From Bolinopsis microptera (Eukaryota > Ctenophora > Tentaculata > Lobata > Bolinopsidae): a DNA stretch of 64,000 nucleotides. A program made the position numbers and the translations under genes. Position 1 is the stretch's first letter. Every line of letters starts with the position of its first letter. The notes below the pieces were generated by a model. The model made no database searches and had not been told where the DNA came from. It worked only from the letters and a program-made list of their open reading frames with translations. The DNA is taken from assembly GCF_026151205.1 (NCBI RefSeq), contig NC_087079.1, positions 15,130,445 to 15,194,444 on the forward strand, in the 5' to 3' direction. Positions 23,108-33,877 of this stretch are shown here, one piece after another.

Positions 23108-24025
23108 TCACGTAGAATCCAAGGACAGCAGGGATCCAAAAACGAAATGTTGTACAACAGGAAACTTTGCTAAAACTTCAGCTTTATACATTTTGATGAG
23201 TCCACCGTTTACTTTAGTCCACGTTGGCACCCCTGATATACCCCATAGTTGATTACTGTGCTCAGCAAATGGTCCCGTTTTAACTTCGTTGATGAACTTT
23301 ATGCACTCTAAAAACATGAAGTCTTCATGATATTTGGCGACAATGTCTGGCTGAACGAATTGATCTGGAGAAATCACTGGATTGGACAAGAACTGAGCAC
23401 TGCCAAAAATAAATGGAAGGAACTGATAATCATCAAGGCCCCACACTCCGTGACTTCCTGCTGGTTCTAATTTGTACCAGATTTGAATTTTTCGCATCAA
23501 ATCGAGATATTCTCTGAATAAGAAAAAGACAGTGGCAACATAGTCATCGGTAGAGAAATAGCCAATCTTATACAAACAGCAGCAAAATGCAAGAAAATTG
23601 ATTTCGTGTCCAGTGCCATAGTCAACTCTACCAAAACTTCCAAAACTTTCATCGAAATAAGCTTTGAGCTCAATAACAGCACCTTTGAGGTCATCAGGCA
23701 AAATGTCTCTAATCCATTGATCAGATTTTTGGATAATGCGTTCCCCAAGAACCCGAAATGCTTTGTTCCCAAATCTCTGATCATTTTCTAATGGAATCTG
23801 GTCAATGTCCTCCCTTATATGCTTGAACAGCAACACAACAGATTGCATCTTTTCACAGACCTCATAGGAATGTTTGTATGATTTACCTTTGACAGAATTA
23901 TTTAAAGCAGTGAGGAATCCTAAAATCTCAGAGTATGCTTGAGACTTCAACCACAGTTGGACATCATCAAATGTTTTAACTTTGCGTATAGGCTGGATGT
24001 ATCCACAGCAGTTTGTTTCAGACAT
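23108..24025 (-). CDS. PTPA: PP2A phosphatase activator PTPA, intronless
   Basis: Phosphotyrosyl phosphatase activator (PPP2R4 family), an ATP-dependent chaperone/prolyl isomerase-like factor that loads metal into the PP2A catalytic subunit. It has 305 aa from the ATG at 24025 (MSETNCC). A second in-frame ATG at 24088 would add 21 mainly hydrophobic residues; I reject it because PTPA is cytosolic or nuclear and a TTCTTCAG acceptor lies between the two. Family blocks are SQAYSEILGFLTALN, FGNKAFRVL, LPDDLKGAVIELKAYFDESFGSFGRVDYGTGHE (split here as YFDESFGSFGR and DYGTGHE), GSHGVWGLDDYQFLPF and GSAQF. All four are hallmarks of the family. The length is normal. It lies 373 bp from ZNF830. Confidence 0.96.
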   Translation of the reverse strand: MSETNCCGYIQPIRKVKTFDDVQLWLKSQAYSEILGFLTALNNSVKGKSYKHSYEVCEKMQSVVLLFKHIREDIDQIPLENDQRFGNKAFRVLGERIIQKSDQWIRDILPDDLKGAVIELKAYFDESFGSFGRVDYGTGHEINFLAFCCCLYKIGYFSTDDYVATVFFLFREYLDLMRKIQIWYKLEPAGSHGVWGLDDYQFLPFIFGSAQFLSNPVISPDQFVQPDIVAKYHEDFMFLECIKFINEVKTGPFAEHSNQLWGISGVPTWTKVNGGLIKMYKAEVLAKFPVVQHFVFGSLLSLDST

Positions 24026-24397
24026 TATGATCAGCACTGAAGAATTAAATGTTAACGGGGAAAACTGAAAGTAAACTATTAACAACATTTGAAAAATGTG
24101 CAGTAATTTTGTAGGGGTATCAATAAAACAATTTGGAATTTCATGGAAGGTTTTGATGGAATTAATGTCGTTTGTCAGCTATTAAAAAGGTAGCATTCGT
24201 TGTAACCGCATCTTGATACAATAGATATGTAATTATGTAACATATGTAAATGTATATATAAATGCAAAGAAATGTAATGTCAATCTCAAATTACAAACAA
24301 GACTGCTTAAGTTGCATTTAATCTAACCATTAATTTATCAATAAATATCATACATTTTATGAAAAAGTGGATAAAAGTATAAATCATCATTCATTGG
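24026..24397. other. Intergenic between PTPA and ZNF830
   Basis: Short AT-rich spacer with no coding signal. A compact gap of this size between co-oriented genes is noted in the findings. Confidence 0.5.
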
Positions 24398-25489
24398 TTA
24401 CACCCCTTTCTTAATTCTCCAGTCCATGACATCATCAAAATCATCATCAGAACTCATACTGTCATCTTCCATCTTCACATCAACACCTGATTCTTCCTTT
24501 ATGTCCATGGCTTCCCCTTTAAGCCCATCTGATTCTATTTTCTCGTTTTTCCCTAATTTTACTTCAAAAGCTTGCTTATCTGCAACACAGATTTCACCAG
24601 TCTTGACTGAATCAGCCATTGACTCAACACGATAATCCCACAACTTTTGCTCTATTCCAATATCAACATCCCGTTCTTCCCTTAGCTTCTGATCATCTAC
24701 TTCTATTATAGTATTATATCTGATGTCCTCATGCTCCATTTCATTCTGAAACTTTTCCCATTCCAGTTCCTGAGGGTCTTTATACTCTACTTTTCGAGCT
24801 TTAGCATCTTCACGTGCATCGTCAAAAAACCCATCCGGCAGAATAGAAGCTGGATTGTCTGACTTAATTTCTTCTTCTACATTTGAATCTTGCTCAGATT
24901 CCAATTTTTCACCATCACTTTGCGCTGTGACAACAATATTGTCATCAAAGAAGCCAGAGGGAAGATTAGATTTCAGTTCTGTTGCCCTTATTAGTTCTGC
25001 ATTTTCTTCGCTAGGCACAGCGTTATTTGCAGTTCCAGCAGGACCTTTCAGTCTGCTCTTGGGTACAAATCCCTCAGGCAATTTAGGAACAACCTTTGAG
25101 GATGGTTTCAATATTCCTGTTTTAATACTACTAAAAGATGAATCACTGTTTTTAATATTGGATGTAGCAACGTCCTCAGATTTAGTTACTGCACCCTCTG
25201 AATTTGTGGTGTTAGATTTAAGTTTCTTTAATGAACGTGGAGGTGCTTCTTCTATTTTTGGAGCTGACCTTTTTAATGAGTCTGTAGGTCTGCTCTTACC
25301 GGCTTTAAACAGTATCATACTCTCTTTATGTGTTTTCGATGATAGGTGAACTTTCCATACATTTGAATTTTTGATCAAAGTATTACAGAGCAAACAATAC
25401 AAATCGCCCTTTGAATTATACTTTGCGAGAGGATGATCCACTTTTTGACCAGGATGAGCAGCTTTGAATTTCGCTAGTTTCGTAGACAT
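24398..25489 (-). CDS. ZNF830: ZNF830 (CCDC16) homologue, intronless
   Basis: Nuclear zinc-finger protein linked in vertebrates to pre-mRNA splicing complexes and genome stability. It has 363 aa from the ATG at 25489. Features: HPLAKYNSKGDLYCLLCN, a U1-like/matrin-type C2H2 finger (CxxC...HLSSKTH), an acidic low-complexity middle, two copies of the LPxGFFDD motif (LPSGFFDD, LPDGFFDD) followed by ARKVEYKDPQELEWEKFQ, and the terminal DVMDWRIKKGV, which matches the QDWRVK ending of the family. The longer frame begins MLLLQ, but TTACTTTTGCAG ends immediately before ATGTCT, so those residues are intronic or leader sequence. That acceptor directly at the ATG is the clearest of its kind here. Confidence 0.92.
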   Translation of the reverse strand: MSTKLAKFKAAHPGQKVDHPLAKYNSKGDLYCLLCNTLIKNSNVWKVHLSSKTHKESMILFKAGKSRPTDSLKRSAPKIEEAPPRSLKKLKSNTTNSEGAVTKSEDVATSNIKNSDSSFSSIKTGILKPSSKVVPKLPEGFVPKSRLKGPAGTANNAVPSEENAELIRATELKSNLPSGFFDDNIVVTAQSDGEKLESEQDSNVEEEIKSDNPASILPDGFFDDAREDAKARKVEYKDPQELEWEKFQNEMEHEDIRYNTIIEVDDQKLREERDVDIGIEQKLWDYRVESMADSVKTGEICVADKQAFEVKLGKNEKIESDGLKGEAMDIKEESGVDVKMEDDSMSSDDDFDDVMDWRIKKGV

Positions 25490-26918
25490 CTGCAAAAGTA
25501 ACATATCAATTATTATAGCAATAGAATGGAAACATTAGTAAGTTTACATTATATAAAGAATAATATTTTATCTGTCTCAAGCTCATGATGGATGCATTAT
25601 GGAGAATTACCATGCTAGTTATTTCTGAGATTCATCATTACTCTACAAATGAAAGTAAAGTAAAGTTAAGTAATAATTATGACATAACATCATTACACAT
25701 GTCTACAAAGTATCAAATATCTTACCACCAAAATTAATAAATTATTAACTACAACTTTATTAAAAAAATTTCAAATAAATTCAAAAAGCATCCCCAAAAG
25801 ATAACCCTATTCATACTTCCAAGTGGAATAAAGATTTACAAATCGTTTTTTCGCCACAAATGGAAATACAATTCCAATTAAAAGATTAACACTTTGTGTG
25901 TTCAAGTAAGAATCCCTTAAAATTCAATAACCTTTAAAAATTTGAGTAACATAAAAAAAAAGCCTTGGTAGTAAAAGTAGCTAAATGATAATTCAATGTA
26001 GTGGCTCTAAATTTATTGATTGAAATAAATTTTCGTGCACATACAGAATGAATGGTTAATAATTTAATATATATGTAGACCAAGGTCTGTGCACGGGACG
26101 CTTCCTGGAAGAATCCAGTTCTTTTAGCGGGGCACCCTACCTAAAGCCAAATTGAGATATAATAATCATATTCCTAGAGAAATAATCAGAAATCGAATAC
26201 CAATCAAATAATATGATATATAGGAGTAGTAACCATATTTACTATGCAAAATGCCCCAACCACATAGTGTAAATTTATATAGAAATCAAATTCCATATCA
26301 TCATTAAACCTCAATAGTCAATATAATAGCCCAAGCAAAATTAAATAACTTCTTATATACCTTACTGTCATACTACAAATTAATTAAACATTTGAAATCT
26401 GTTAACCAGAGAATAAATTTCTAAACCTAATGCAAGTGAAATAATTTAGATGCAATAATGAATGCCTAATGTGAGTATCATCTGTCAATGTCCTTGTAAA
26501 AAAGTCTGTAAAAGAGATATGAGTAACTAATATAGAAGAAAAAACAGGAAGTTGTCGTCTGTTGAAAAATAAATAAAATATCTAGAATATAAATTAGAAT
26601 ATAAAATAACATTCAGTCAATGTGTCGTCAATAAAATGTACAATTATCAAATGTTAAAACTGGGTGATACAGTCACCAAAAATAAATACTAAGTATAATA
26701 AGTAAATAAATTAAATGTGGTCTATAAAACTACCACTAGGTATAATAGGTCAATAAATTAAAAGTGGTTTATAAAACTACCACTGTGCGAACCCTTTCTC
26801 CAGTTAAAACATGTCAGTCATGTGCAAAATCAATCAAAACGGTAAGGTGGTAAAAAAGGGAAAATTCTTTCGATACATCAATTATATATGCCTCAGATTT
26901 AAAAGAATTAGAAGATAC
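25490..26918. other. AT-rich intergenic region
   Basis: No gene is visible. Two tandem copies of a roughly 52-bp unit (ending ataaaactaccact) lie at about 26692-26790. The segment 25673-25740 (gacataacatcat..gtctacaaagtatca) resembles 28046-28115, so it belongs to a dispersed repeat. Confidence 0.5.
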
Positions 26919-27191
26919 TTAGTTATCGTCGACTATGATTGCAGTGTAAAATTTGTCATATGAATTGTCGACGGTATAATTAGGGTCTGTTGTTATAGAT
27001 GAGAGTAGCTGTTTCTTATACGAATCACTAAAGCTTTTAACGTCGGGCAGATTTCGTAGATCTGTTGGAACATTATTCCAACATTTTGCCCCCAAGTATT
27101 GAAAGTTTTTATGTGATGTTGATCTATTAACATATAGGTTGCAGCTTTCGCCGCTCCTACTACCTCCTGATATGTAACTAAATTTGTTCAT
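26919..27191 (-). pseudogene. LINE ORF2 C-terminal fragment
   Basis: A 90-aa frame carrying the terminal block typical of Jockey/CR1-like LINE proteins (FQYLGAKCWNNVPTDLRN, then SFSDSYKKQLLS). Nothing coherent continues upstream, so this is a 5'-truncated relic and not a gene. Confidence 0.7.
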
Positions 27192-28722
27192 AAAAAATTA
27201 TACCTAAGTCTGCTATTTTTACTGCACTACTACTTTTCAACCCTCTTTTTTTCCTCTTGGAGCAATGATATTAATTCTCCATATTTTTGCTCCCCAAAAG
27301 AAGCTATATGCGGGAAACTGATGCTCACAATAATTGGTAGAATACTTTCTACCAATCTTGGACAGGAAAAAGAATCGGTAATATACCAGTCAGGTATTAA
27401 AAGTCCCAGAAATTATGCAGATCTTTAGTTCAAGAACTTTCACTATGTTACAGAAGCACTGATCTAACAAATTAATCAACCTCAGCTCTGCTGATCTCAA
27501 ACTTAAGACAAAGTTCAATTCAATATCTGCTATTATTTGCAAAGGAAAAAGGGACGGAGCCTGGCTAACAGCCTTGCCTATGCACTGATGAACTCTGTAA
27601 CTGCCTTGTTCAGAGGCAGTCTGTTTATTATGATGATGAGCCTGGTCATTTTTTCACTCTGAGAGATAAATTCATTTGCAATTATTTTTATACTCACTAA
27701 CTTATTATCTATATACTATATGTTTTGATTCCTAGTCCTTAGAAGGGTACTCAATTAACAGTTTTTGACTGATTTAAATGTCCTGCACAGCAGATCGAAG
27801 CATTTCTAAATTATTTGCTATTATTATTGTATTGCTATGTAAATTTAATTCTAATTCTAATTCTAATTCTATTGTTATTGCTATAATATGTGTATATTGT
27901 TTGAGTAATTTACATTCTTCAATTCAAAATCAAAAAAAATTTTTTACGTTAATCACTATGCAAATAACGAAACTGATATCAGTGCTAAAATTATCTGATA
28001 AATAGATTGTTCATGCAAAGTCTAGTAAGTAAGTAAGTGAAGATTGACATAACATCATCACAAGTGTCTACAAAATATCATTGCTGCAATAAATAGAAAA
28101 ATAATTTAAATAAATGTATTTTTCCATCAACATTAATAATTTATCAAATTCAATTTTATTAATTAATAAAATCTAATACATTATTGACGGATCATACTCG
28201 TCTAAATTTCTTCGAAGTAGCGCGCGCCGCTTTCTTCTCGAAAGGCAAGTGCTACGAAGTAGCGCGCGCCGGGCCAGATAAGATCATTAACAATGATAAA
28301 ATACATTATTGGTTAAAAATAAAATTTAATGCATTATTGGTGCTTCGAGTTGATTAAAAAATATAATTTAAATCACGATCAAATAATAAAATAGTCTTTT
28401 CTCGAAAAAATATTATTCCTCAAAACATTTGCATTTTTTGTTCTCAAAATATATTTTGTTCTTAAATAATTATATATTTAAAATGCAACGAATTTTCATA
28501 TTGAAGTGCGAAAAAATAACATGGCGCTTACCCCACCTAGCTTGCCTTGAAAAAGTATTATGGCTCGTTTCTTTATATTTGTATCTTACTGTGCCATGCC
28601 GCGCTCAGCCTGTCATTCCGCCGAAACATGATAGCCTGAGATAATATGTATCCAGTATTACTCAATTTACGTTACCTTAACGGCTAAGTGTTTTAGGTAA
28701 ATGTATATTTTGACGTTGATTC
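27192..28722. other. AT-rich intergenic, repeat-derived
   Basis: Contains (ATTCTA)-like hexamers near 27849-27871, AAGT repeats at about 28023-28037, and two copies of gaagtagcgcgcgcc 48 bp apart near 28215 and 28258. No gene is visible. Confidence 0.5.
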
Positions 28723-29542
28723 TTGTATCACGTTGCGACTCCCACGGTCGTTTCACTTTACCTGGGGACCCCAGGCTATTATGTTCATAAACATAGCCTG
28801 GCGTAATTGAACCCTCTTAAACGCGCAATTAATAGGCGCGTTTATGCGATTTAACAATCAAATAATCAGATTTTACAATCTGACTCAGCGCGCGGCTCTT
28901 GTAGCGCATACGTCACTTCTTTCTTATTGGTAGTCGGCTTAATTGACGATGTCAATTCATGGCAGCTCGTTGCGGCACAGTAGCGCATCTCGCCGATCTA
29001 GCACAGTAACGCATCGCGCTACAAGTAGTTGGCGTGCACGTGATCTTTTGCGCGGCTATAATTGGTTCTGAACGATCACGTGAATGCGAGTCACGTGCGC
29101 TCTAACATCCAATGAGCATTCGCATTTTACTATGACAAATGACGATACAGGGAGAGCCACGCACTCGCGGCGGGTCATACAACGTACGACAAGTTGATTC
29201 CTAATATAAACAGCTTTTTGATTGTAGGTTTACAACCTACCAGGACGCGCGCCGAGTTGGACTCGTCGACGGTCCAATATATGGAACAGATATTTTACGA
29301 GTATCACCCGTTAACTTTATGAGGTTAAATTAAATAAATATTTTTTAAAAAGAGTTATGAATAAATTGTAGCGCGATTCACTATTGGGCCTCGCTGCGCA
29401 TTTAGTAATTCTTTTAGCCCATCGTTAGATCGGCAAATATGTTGTCATACGTTGTATGACCCGCCGCGCACGAGTGCGCGGCTCCCCCTGTATCGTCGAA
29501 ACTCTACAGTGAAGCGACCGTGGGGGTCACAACGTGATACAA
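28723..29542. mobile_element. TIR element, 820 bp, TTGTATCACGTTG family
   Basis: 28723-28757 (ttgtatcacgttgcgact..) is matched inverted at 29508-29542 over 35 bp with about three mismatches. The interior holds gatacagg-gagccrcgcactcg and cggcgggtcatacaacgta blocks near 29150 and, inverted, near 29440-29490, plus several CACGTG and GCGCGC runs. No transposase frame is seen. The same modules make up the 128-bp element at 33166-33293, so this is a dispersed non-autonomous family. I could not define a target duplication. Confidence 0.75.
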
Positions 29543-30018
29543 CAAATATGCAACAAATATGTACAACTGGAAATTCGTCAATTTTAAGCGCGCGCGCACG
29601 TGACTGAGGAATAAAAAAGTTAAAATATTAAATTAACGACGCAATTTATTAATTATTAACCAATGGATCAAAACATTTTTCAATGAATGATAAATGTGCA
29701 AAGTAGAGCGCGCACGGTCGCGTTAGTTAATTAAAAATAAATTGAAACAACTGACTCTAATTCATATTTACATATAGCCTATCGTGTTATGTCCACGTAA
29801 AAAAGGTTTTTATTTTTAAACGGATTAAACGGATTTAACGGATTAAACGATTCAAAAGTCAAATTACAATGGTAATGTCTGACCAGATATAAAAAATTAA
29901 ATTTACCCAAAAGTCATAAAGTATATATATATACAATGAACCCCGTAAATCTTAAGAGTGAGATTCAAAATACTTAATAATTTAAATGAACTTTTCTGAA
30001 AGTGTTCCGAGTCATAGA
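29543..30018. other. Intergenic
   Basis: AT-rich with scattered GCGCGC runs. No gene is recognised. Confidence 0.45.
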
Positions 30019-31390
30019 TTATAATTTGGCAATATTGTTAATGTTAGGAATTTGTTTGGAGGACGTTTTAGGGAATCTTCGTTCATGAGCTTTGGTAAGG
30101 AACCTTCCTAGGTCTCCGATGGCTGTAGGGTGTGCGAAGATCTGTCCAATGTCAGAGAAGAGTAATGTTTTACTTTGTTTGGACAAACAGTGGCGGAGAT
30201 CTTCATAGAGAGGGCAAGTACGCAATACATGAAGTTCATCTTCGATGATTGGATCAGGGAAAGGAAGCTCTAGAAGAAGATCGAGTGACTCCACATCTGT
30301 AGTAGAACAGTGTTTGCATGCCCTATTCGAAAGTTTATGTCGATGCATGCCGTGTCTTCCAGTTTCGATGTTGTATTGATGCGAGCTTGTTCTGAGTTGC
30401 GCAAGTCTCCTAGTCTGCTGTGGCCGTAGGTTGATCGACAGGTATACTCGCAACCGAAGCTTGCCTTGATGAGGTTGTAGAATCCTAGTTTTCTGTTGAG
30501 TTTTCGCTCTTTGTTCCATTGTTGAACAAAAAGGGTTTTCATAGCCTCGCTGATTTTGAGCGGCTTTGAAATATCACTTCCTCCTGTCATTTGTTTCCCT
30601 GTGTTCTTGGTGCATTCCAGCCGGGAGAACCATAACAGTTTCAGATCCCTCTGCTCGGCGTAAGCGTGCCTCACTAAAGAAGAGCATCCCTCTTTGTCCA
30701 GTCCCTCCAACCTCCCGAGGTAGCTATAGACTTGGGGCGTAAGCTCGATGGCAAGCGGGTATCTTCCAGTGTCACCAGTAAACGACCGGGGGTAGGATTT
30801 GGCCGGGGCCGGGGCCGGGGCCGGGAATGTCCAAATTTTGCCGGGGCCGGGAATTGGACGTTCTGGAATTTGGCCGGGGCCGGGGCCGTGAATTTAATAA
30901 ATCGTAATTGTAAAAACTATCAGAGGTTACAAAAACAAAGGACTGCTCTTGAAAGCTGGCACTCTGGACATCATCCTTTCAAAATTGAAAATCCATTTTA
31001 AGATTTATATGAAAGTTTTAGGCCGATTTCGATCAAAAATTCCCGGCCAAATTCCCGGCAAAAATTGAAAATCGGCTGGGGCCGGTAAGAAATAGCTCCC
31101 CCGGTGCCGGGATTTCACGGCGCCGGGAATCCCGGTCGATTACTGAGTGTCACCCCACACAGCGGTGTTTGAAGTCGATTTGTTGACATTCATAGTCCAT
31201 TTCATAAATGATAGGTGAACTTTCTCCAGGGGGTCTTTTGCTGTATCCTGAGTAGCCGGATAACTCCCCGAAGCAAAGATAGACATGAAATTTGTCATGG
31301 GAAGCCAGATCTGACACCCGTAGGATAAAACAGGAACATTCAGATTGTCAGATATCTTAGAAAGCGCTTGCGCTTTGAGGTATTAAAGAC
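30019..31390 (-). pseudogene. LINE ORF2 C-terminal half, frameshifted and interrupted
   Basis: Minus-strand relic of a non-LTR retrotransposon. Reading from about 31390 it shows VPVLSYGCQIWLP, DPLEKVHLSFMKWTMNVNKS and, after the insertion at 30776-31145, GRYPLAIELTPQVYSYLGRL and KLGFYNLIKASFG. It then shifts frame near 30400 to AQLRTSSHQYNIETGRHG, RACKHC, EDELHVLRTCPLYEDLR. These blocks (a post-RT region and a terminal CxxC/H/C motif) are typical of LINEs common in cnidarian genomes. The RT core is missing. The frameshift and the nested MITE make it inactive. Confidence 0.85.
30776..31145. mobile_element. hAT-like MITE with 8-bp TSD, GGGGCC-rich
   Basis: A 370-bp element. TIRs are CAGTAAACGACCGGG (left) and the inverse of CAGTAATCGACCGGG (right), one mismatch in 15. 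The flanks AGTGTCAC (30768-30775) and AGTGTCAC (31146-31153) are an exact 8-bp target duplication, the hAT signature. Removing the element and one duplication restores the LINE frame across the site. The interior is built of GGGGCC/CCGGGA runs (30800-30900 and, inverted, 31040-31140) with strong G-quadruplex and hairpin potential. No transposase is encoded. Confidence 0.9.
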
Positions 31391-32870
31391 AACGGTTATT
31401 TCGATAAGGGGGGACAGAGGGCCCAAGTTGCGATATAAACCAGACAATATTGAAGATTTAGATTTAAATATTGAGCCCTTTGGCTAGAGAATACTTTCTT
31501 GAATATTTTCGATAGTTTTTAATATTGGTAATGTTAATGAATTGTAATTGATTGATATGTAATATTTAGGCCCGTGGCCAGTTTTCACACGATTAATGCA
31601 GTAACAAAAATCTAACAATCTTTTCGAAAATTAAAAAAAAAATAACATATTTTTGATTTTACGTTTATTCTTAATTAAATTAAATGGGTGATACTCGTAA
31701 AATATAACCTATCAAGACTCTCAACGAGTCCAACTCGACACGCGTCTTTGTTATAGGCCTAGGTAACAAGGTATTTTTGCTTTAAGAAAAATTATAGAAT
31801 ATAGAATTGCATGTGAGTTATGACGGACTTAATTGTATGGGTCAAGTACTGAAACTGTATTGTATACTATCTTAATCATTATACTGGACATGAGATGACA
31901 AAGTATCTTAAGCAGCAGACAGTCACTTTATACCTCCACTTAGAACTTGATTAGTCATGAACAATAGAATCATCAAAAACCAATACAATAAAACATCTTG
32001 ATCAATAAATGCCTAGCAGCAGACAGCGGCCGTGTACCTTTTTCGACTCCATTGAGTCCCTGGTGGACTTTTGTTTACTTTTGTTAATAATCGGACCAAC
32101 CTTTCTTTCTCGAAACATATACCCTACTGTAATTTATTATAGTATTAAGATGTGAAGATATTACTACGAAATAGATATATACAAAATTATCCATAATATT
32201 AACTAACCGGTTTGATAGTTTTAGATTTCGTATGTTGTAAGTATTTTAATGTAAAGCGTTTACTCCTCCCCCTCAGCAAGATAGTTAGACTAGATTGTAG
32301 ATTAATGATAATAATTGTCAAATGACGTTATATATTATATGACGCGATATTTATTAGAAAGCAAAAAATATAAAATAATACGTGCGTGCGCGACTTGAAC
32401 TGCGCCGCATAAGAATTGCGATGCGTGTAGCTGTAGGGGCTGGAGTACGCTTATTTATTATTTCATATTTATAGATTAATGAAATTTTGCATTGTAAATA
32501 TTTAGAATTGACGATATATTATGATCTAAAAGTAACTTTTATAAAGCAGGCTTTGGATTTAGGTAAGATTATAATTTATCTTAAAAACCACGGATAGTTT
32601 TAAATTTAATTTGTTGTATAACTATAAACAAGTTAATCCTGTTTTCATGAATGCGCGGCTTTGACGGCCAGTTATTGACTTATACATAAAATTGAACTGT
32701 AAATAAAAATGCGGATATATTGAAATTTAAAACTTTCAAAACGGAGGCTTATAAATATTATTATATTATGATTGTAAAATAAAGGATTAAATTTTAAATT
32801 TGTTTCACTAAAAAAAATTGTTTCACTAGAAGCTGCTTGTCGCACATTTTAGACATGCCGTCACACGTTG
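31391..32870. other. AT-rich intergenic
   Basis: No gene is recognised on either strand. Segments resembling the TTGTATCACG repeat family appear near the right edge (about 32850-32930, gtgaaacgacaaggggggtc). Confidence 0.45.
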
Positions 32871-32991
32871 TAGACTTGCTGCTTTCGTATCGCCACTATA
32901 CTACTTAGTGAAACGACAAGGGGGGTCATGATTTCACCTAACCCTGCCGGGTCGGCAGGCGCGCGCTACTGCAAGCGCAAGGGCTCTGGAT

Positions 32992-33140
32992 CAGGGACAA
33001 AAGGATTTCGCGGTTATTTTGGCCAAAAATCGCGATACCGCGAATTACATTTCGCGGTATATTAAACTACACATAAAATTTGTCGCAAATAATGGGAAAA
33101 ATCGCGATTCCGTACATGCGGCGATTTCCTTTTGTCCCTG
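32992..33140. mobile_element. Tiny hAT-like MITE, 149 bp, 8-bp TSD
   Basis: TIRs are CAGGGACAAAAGGA (left) and its inverse TCCTTTTGTCCCTG (right). The flanking duplication CTCTGGAT is exact (32984-32991 and 33141-33148). The interior is rich in TCGCGG/CCGCGA palindromes. It is non-coding. It lies 25 bp from the unrelated TIR element at 33166. Confidence 0.9.
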
Positions 33141-33165
33141 CTCTGGATAAAGCAAGTCCTGCAGA

Positions 33166-33293
33166 TTGTATCACGTCGTGACCCCCATAGCCCATGGTCT
33201 TTTCACTAAATGTATCGTGACGACTATACGATACAGCTGTGCACTCGTGCGCGGCGGGTCTACAACGTACGACTAGGTCACGACGTGATACAA
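33166..33293. mobile_element. Short TIR element, 128 bp, TTGTATCACGTCG family
   Basis: Perfect 17-bp terminal inverted repeats, TTGTATCACGTCGTGAC. It shares the gcactcgtgcgcggcgggtc and acaacgta modules with the 820-bp element at 28723. It is probably an internal-deletion form of the same family. Confidence 0.85.
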
Positions 33294-33299
33294 GTCGAG

Positions 33300-33877
33300 T
33301 GTAGACAGTAGAGTGATTGATCATCATCCTTTTAAATGTCCCTGCTGCTTATGTCTAATTGGACGGTAAGACTGGATGTGCAGGAGTCATTTTAGGGCCT
33401 ACTGAATAATTCCTACCGTATTTTGTCGAGCTGAGAATAAAACAAATATTCAGAATAAAACAAATATTATATTCAAATCTCTTTATTCAACAATATTAAA
33501 TCATTATAGAACCTAATTTGTGGCTTGATCGTTATGTTAGGGCTATTCTGTTAGCTGATGCTGACAGGCACTGCATGGGGCAGAGACTTAGGACCATTAC
33601 GCTGGAGGCTTACAATGACCCTTTTTGAACCCCATGGCAGTGCTAGTTTTATTAATTATTATGGTACAAATTGTAAATCGAAGTTATGAAAACGATCAAG
33701 TCACTCCTGTTTTACACTATCAACAGCTACTTAAAACAACCTAGATTGTACAACTCACTTTGAAGATTAAACTGTTAAGTGATTGGGCTCATTAAACATT
33801 TTAGTAGCAGAGACATGCGGATCAGCTTCTTGAGGTTCTAATAGTTCATTCAGACAAGAAGTTTTACTTTTTCAAAT
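33300..33877. other. Intergenic, 3' flank of LINE relic
   Basis: Unique AT-rich sequence. No gene is recognised. The right part probably includes the 3'UTR of the LINE fragment. Confidence 0.45.

Noticed and set aside
24026-24088. Longer PTPA N-terminus from the ATG at 24088
   Set aside because: It would add a hydrophobic leader to a soluble protein and crosses a likely splice acceptor.
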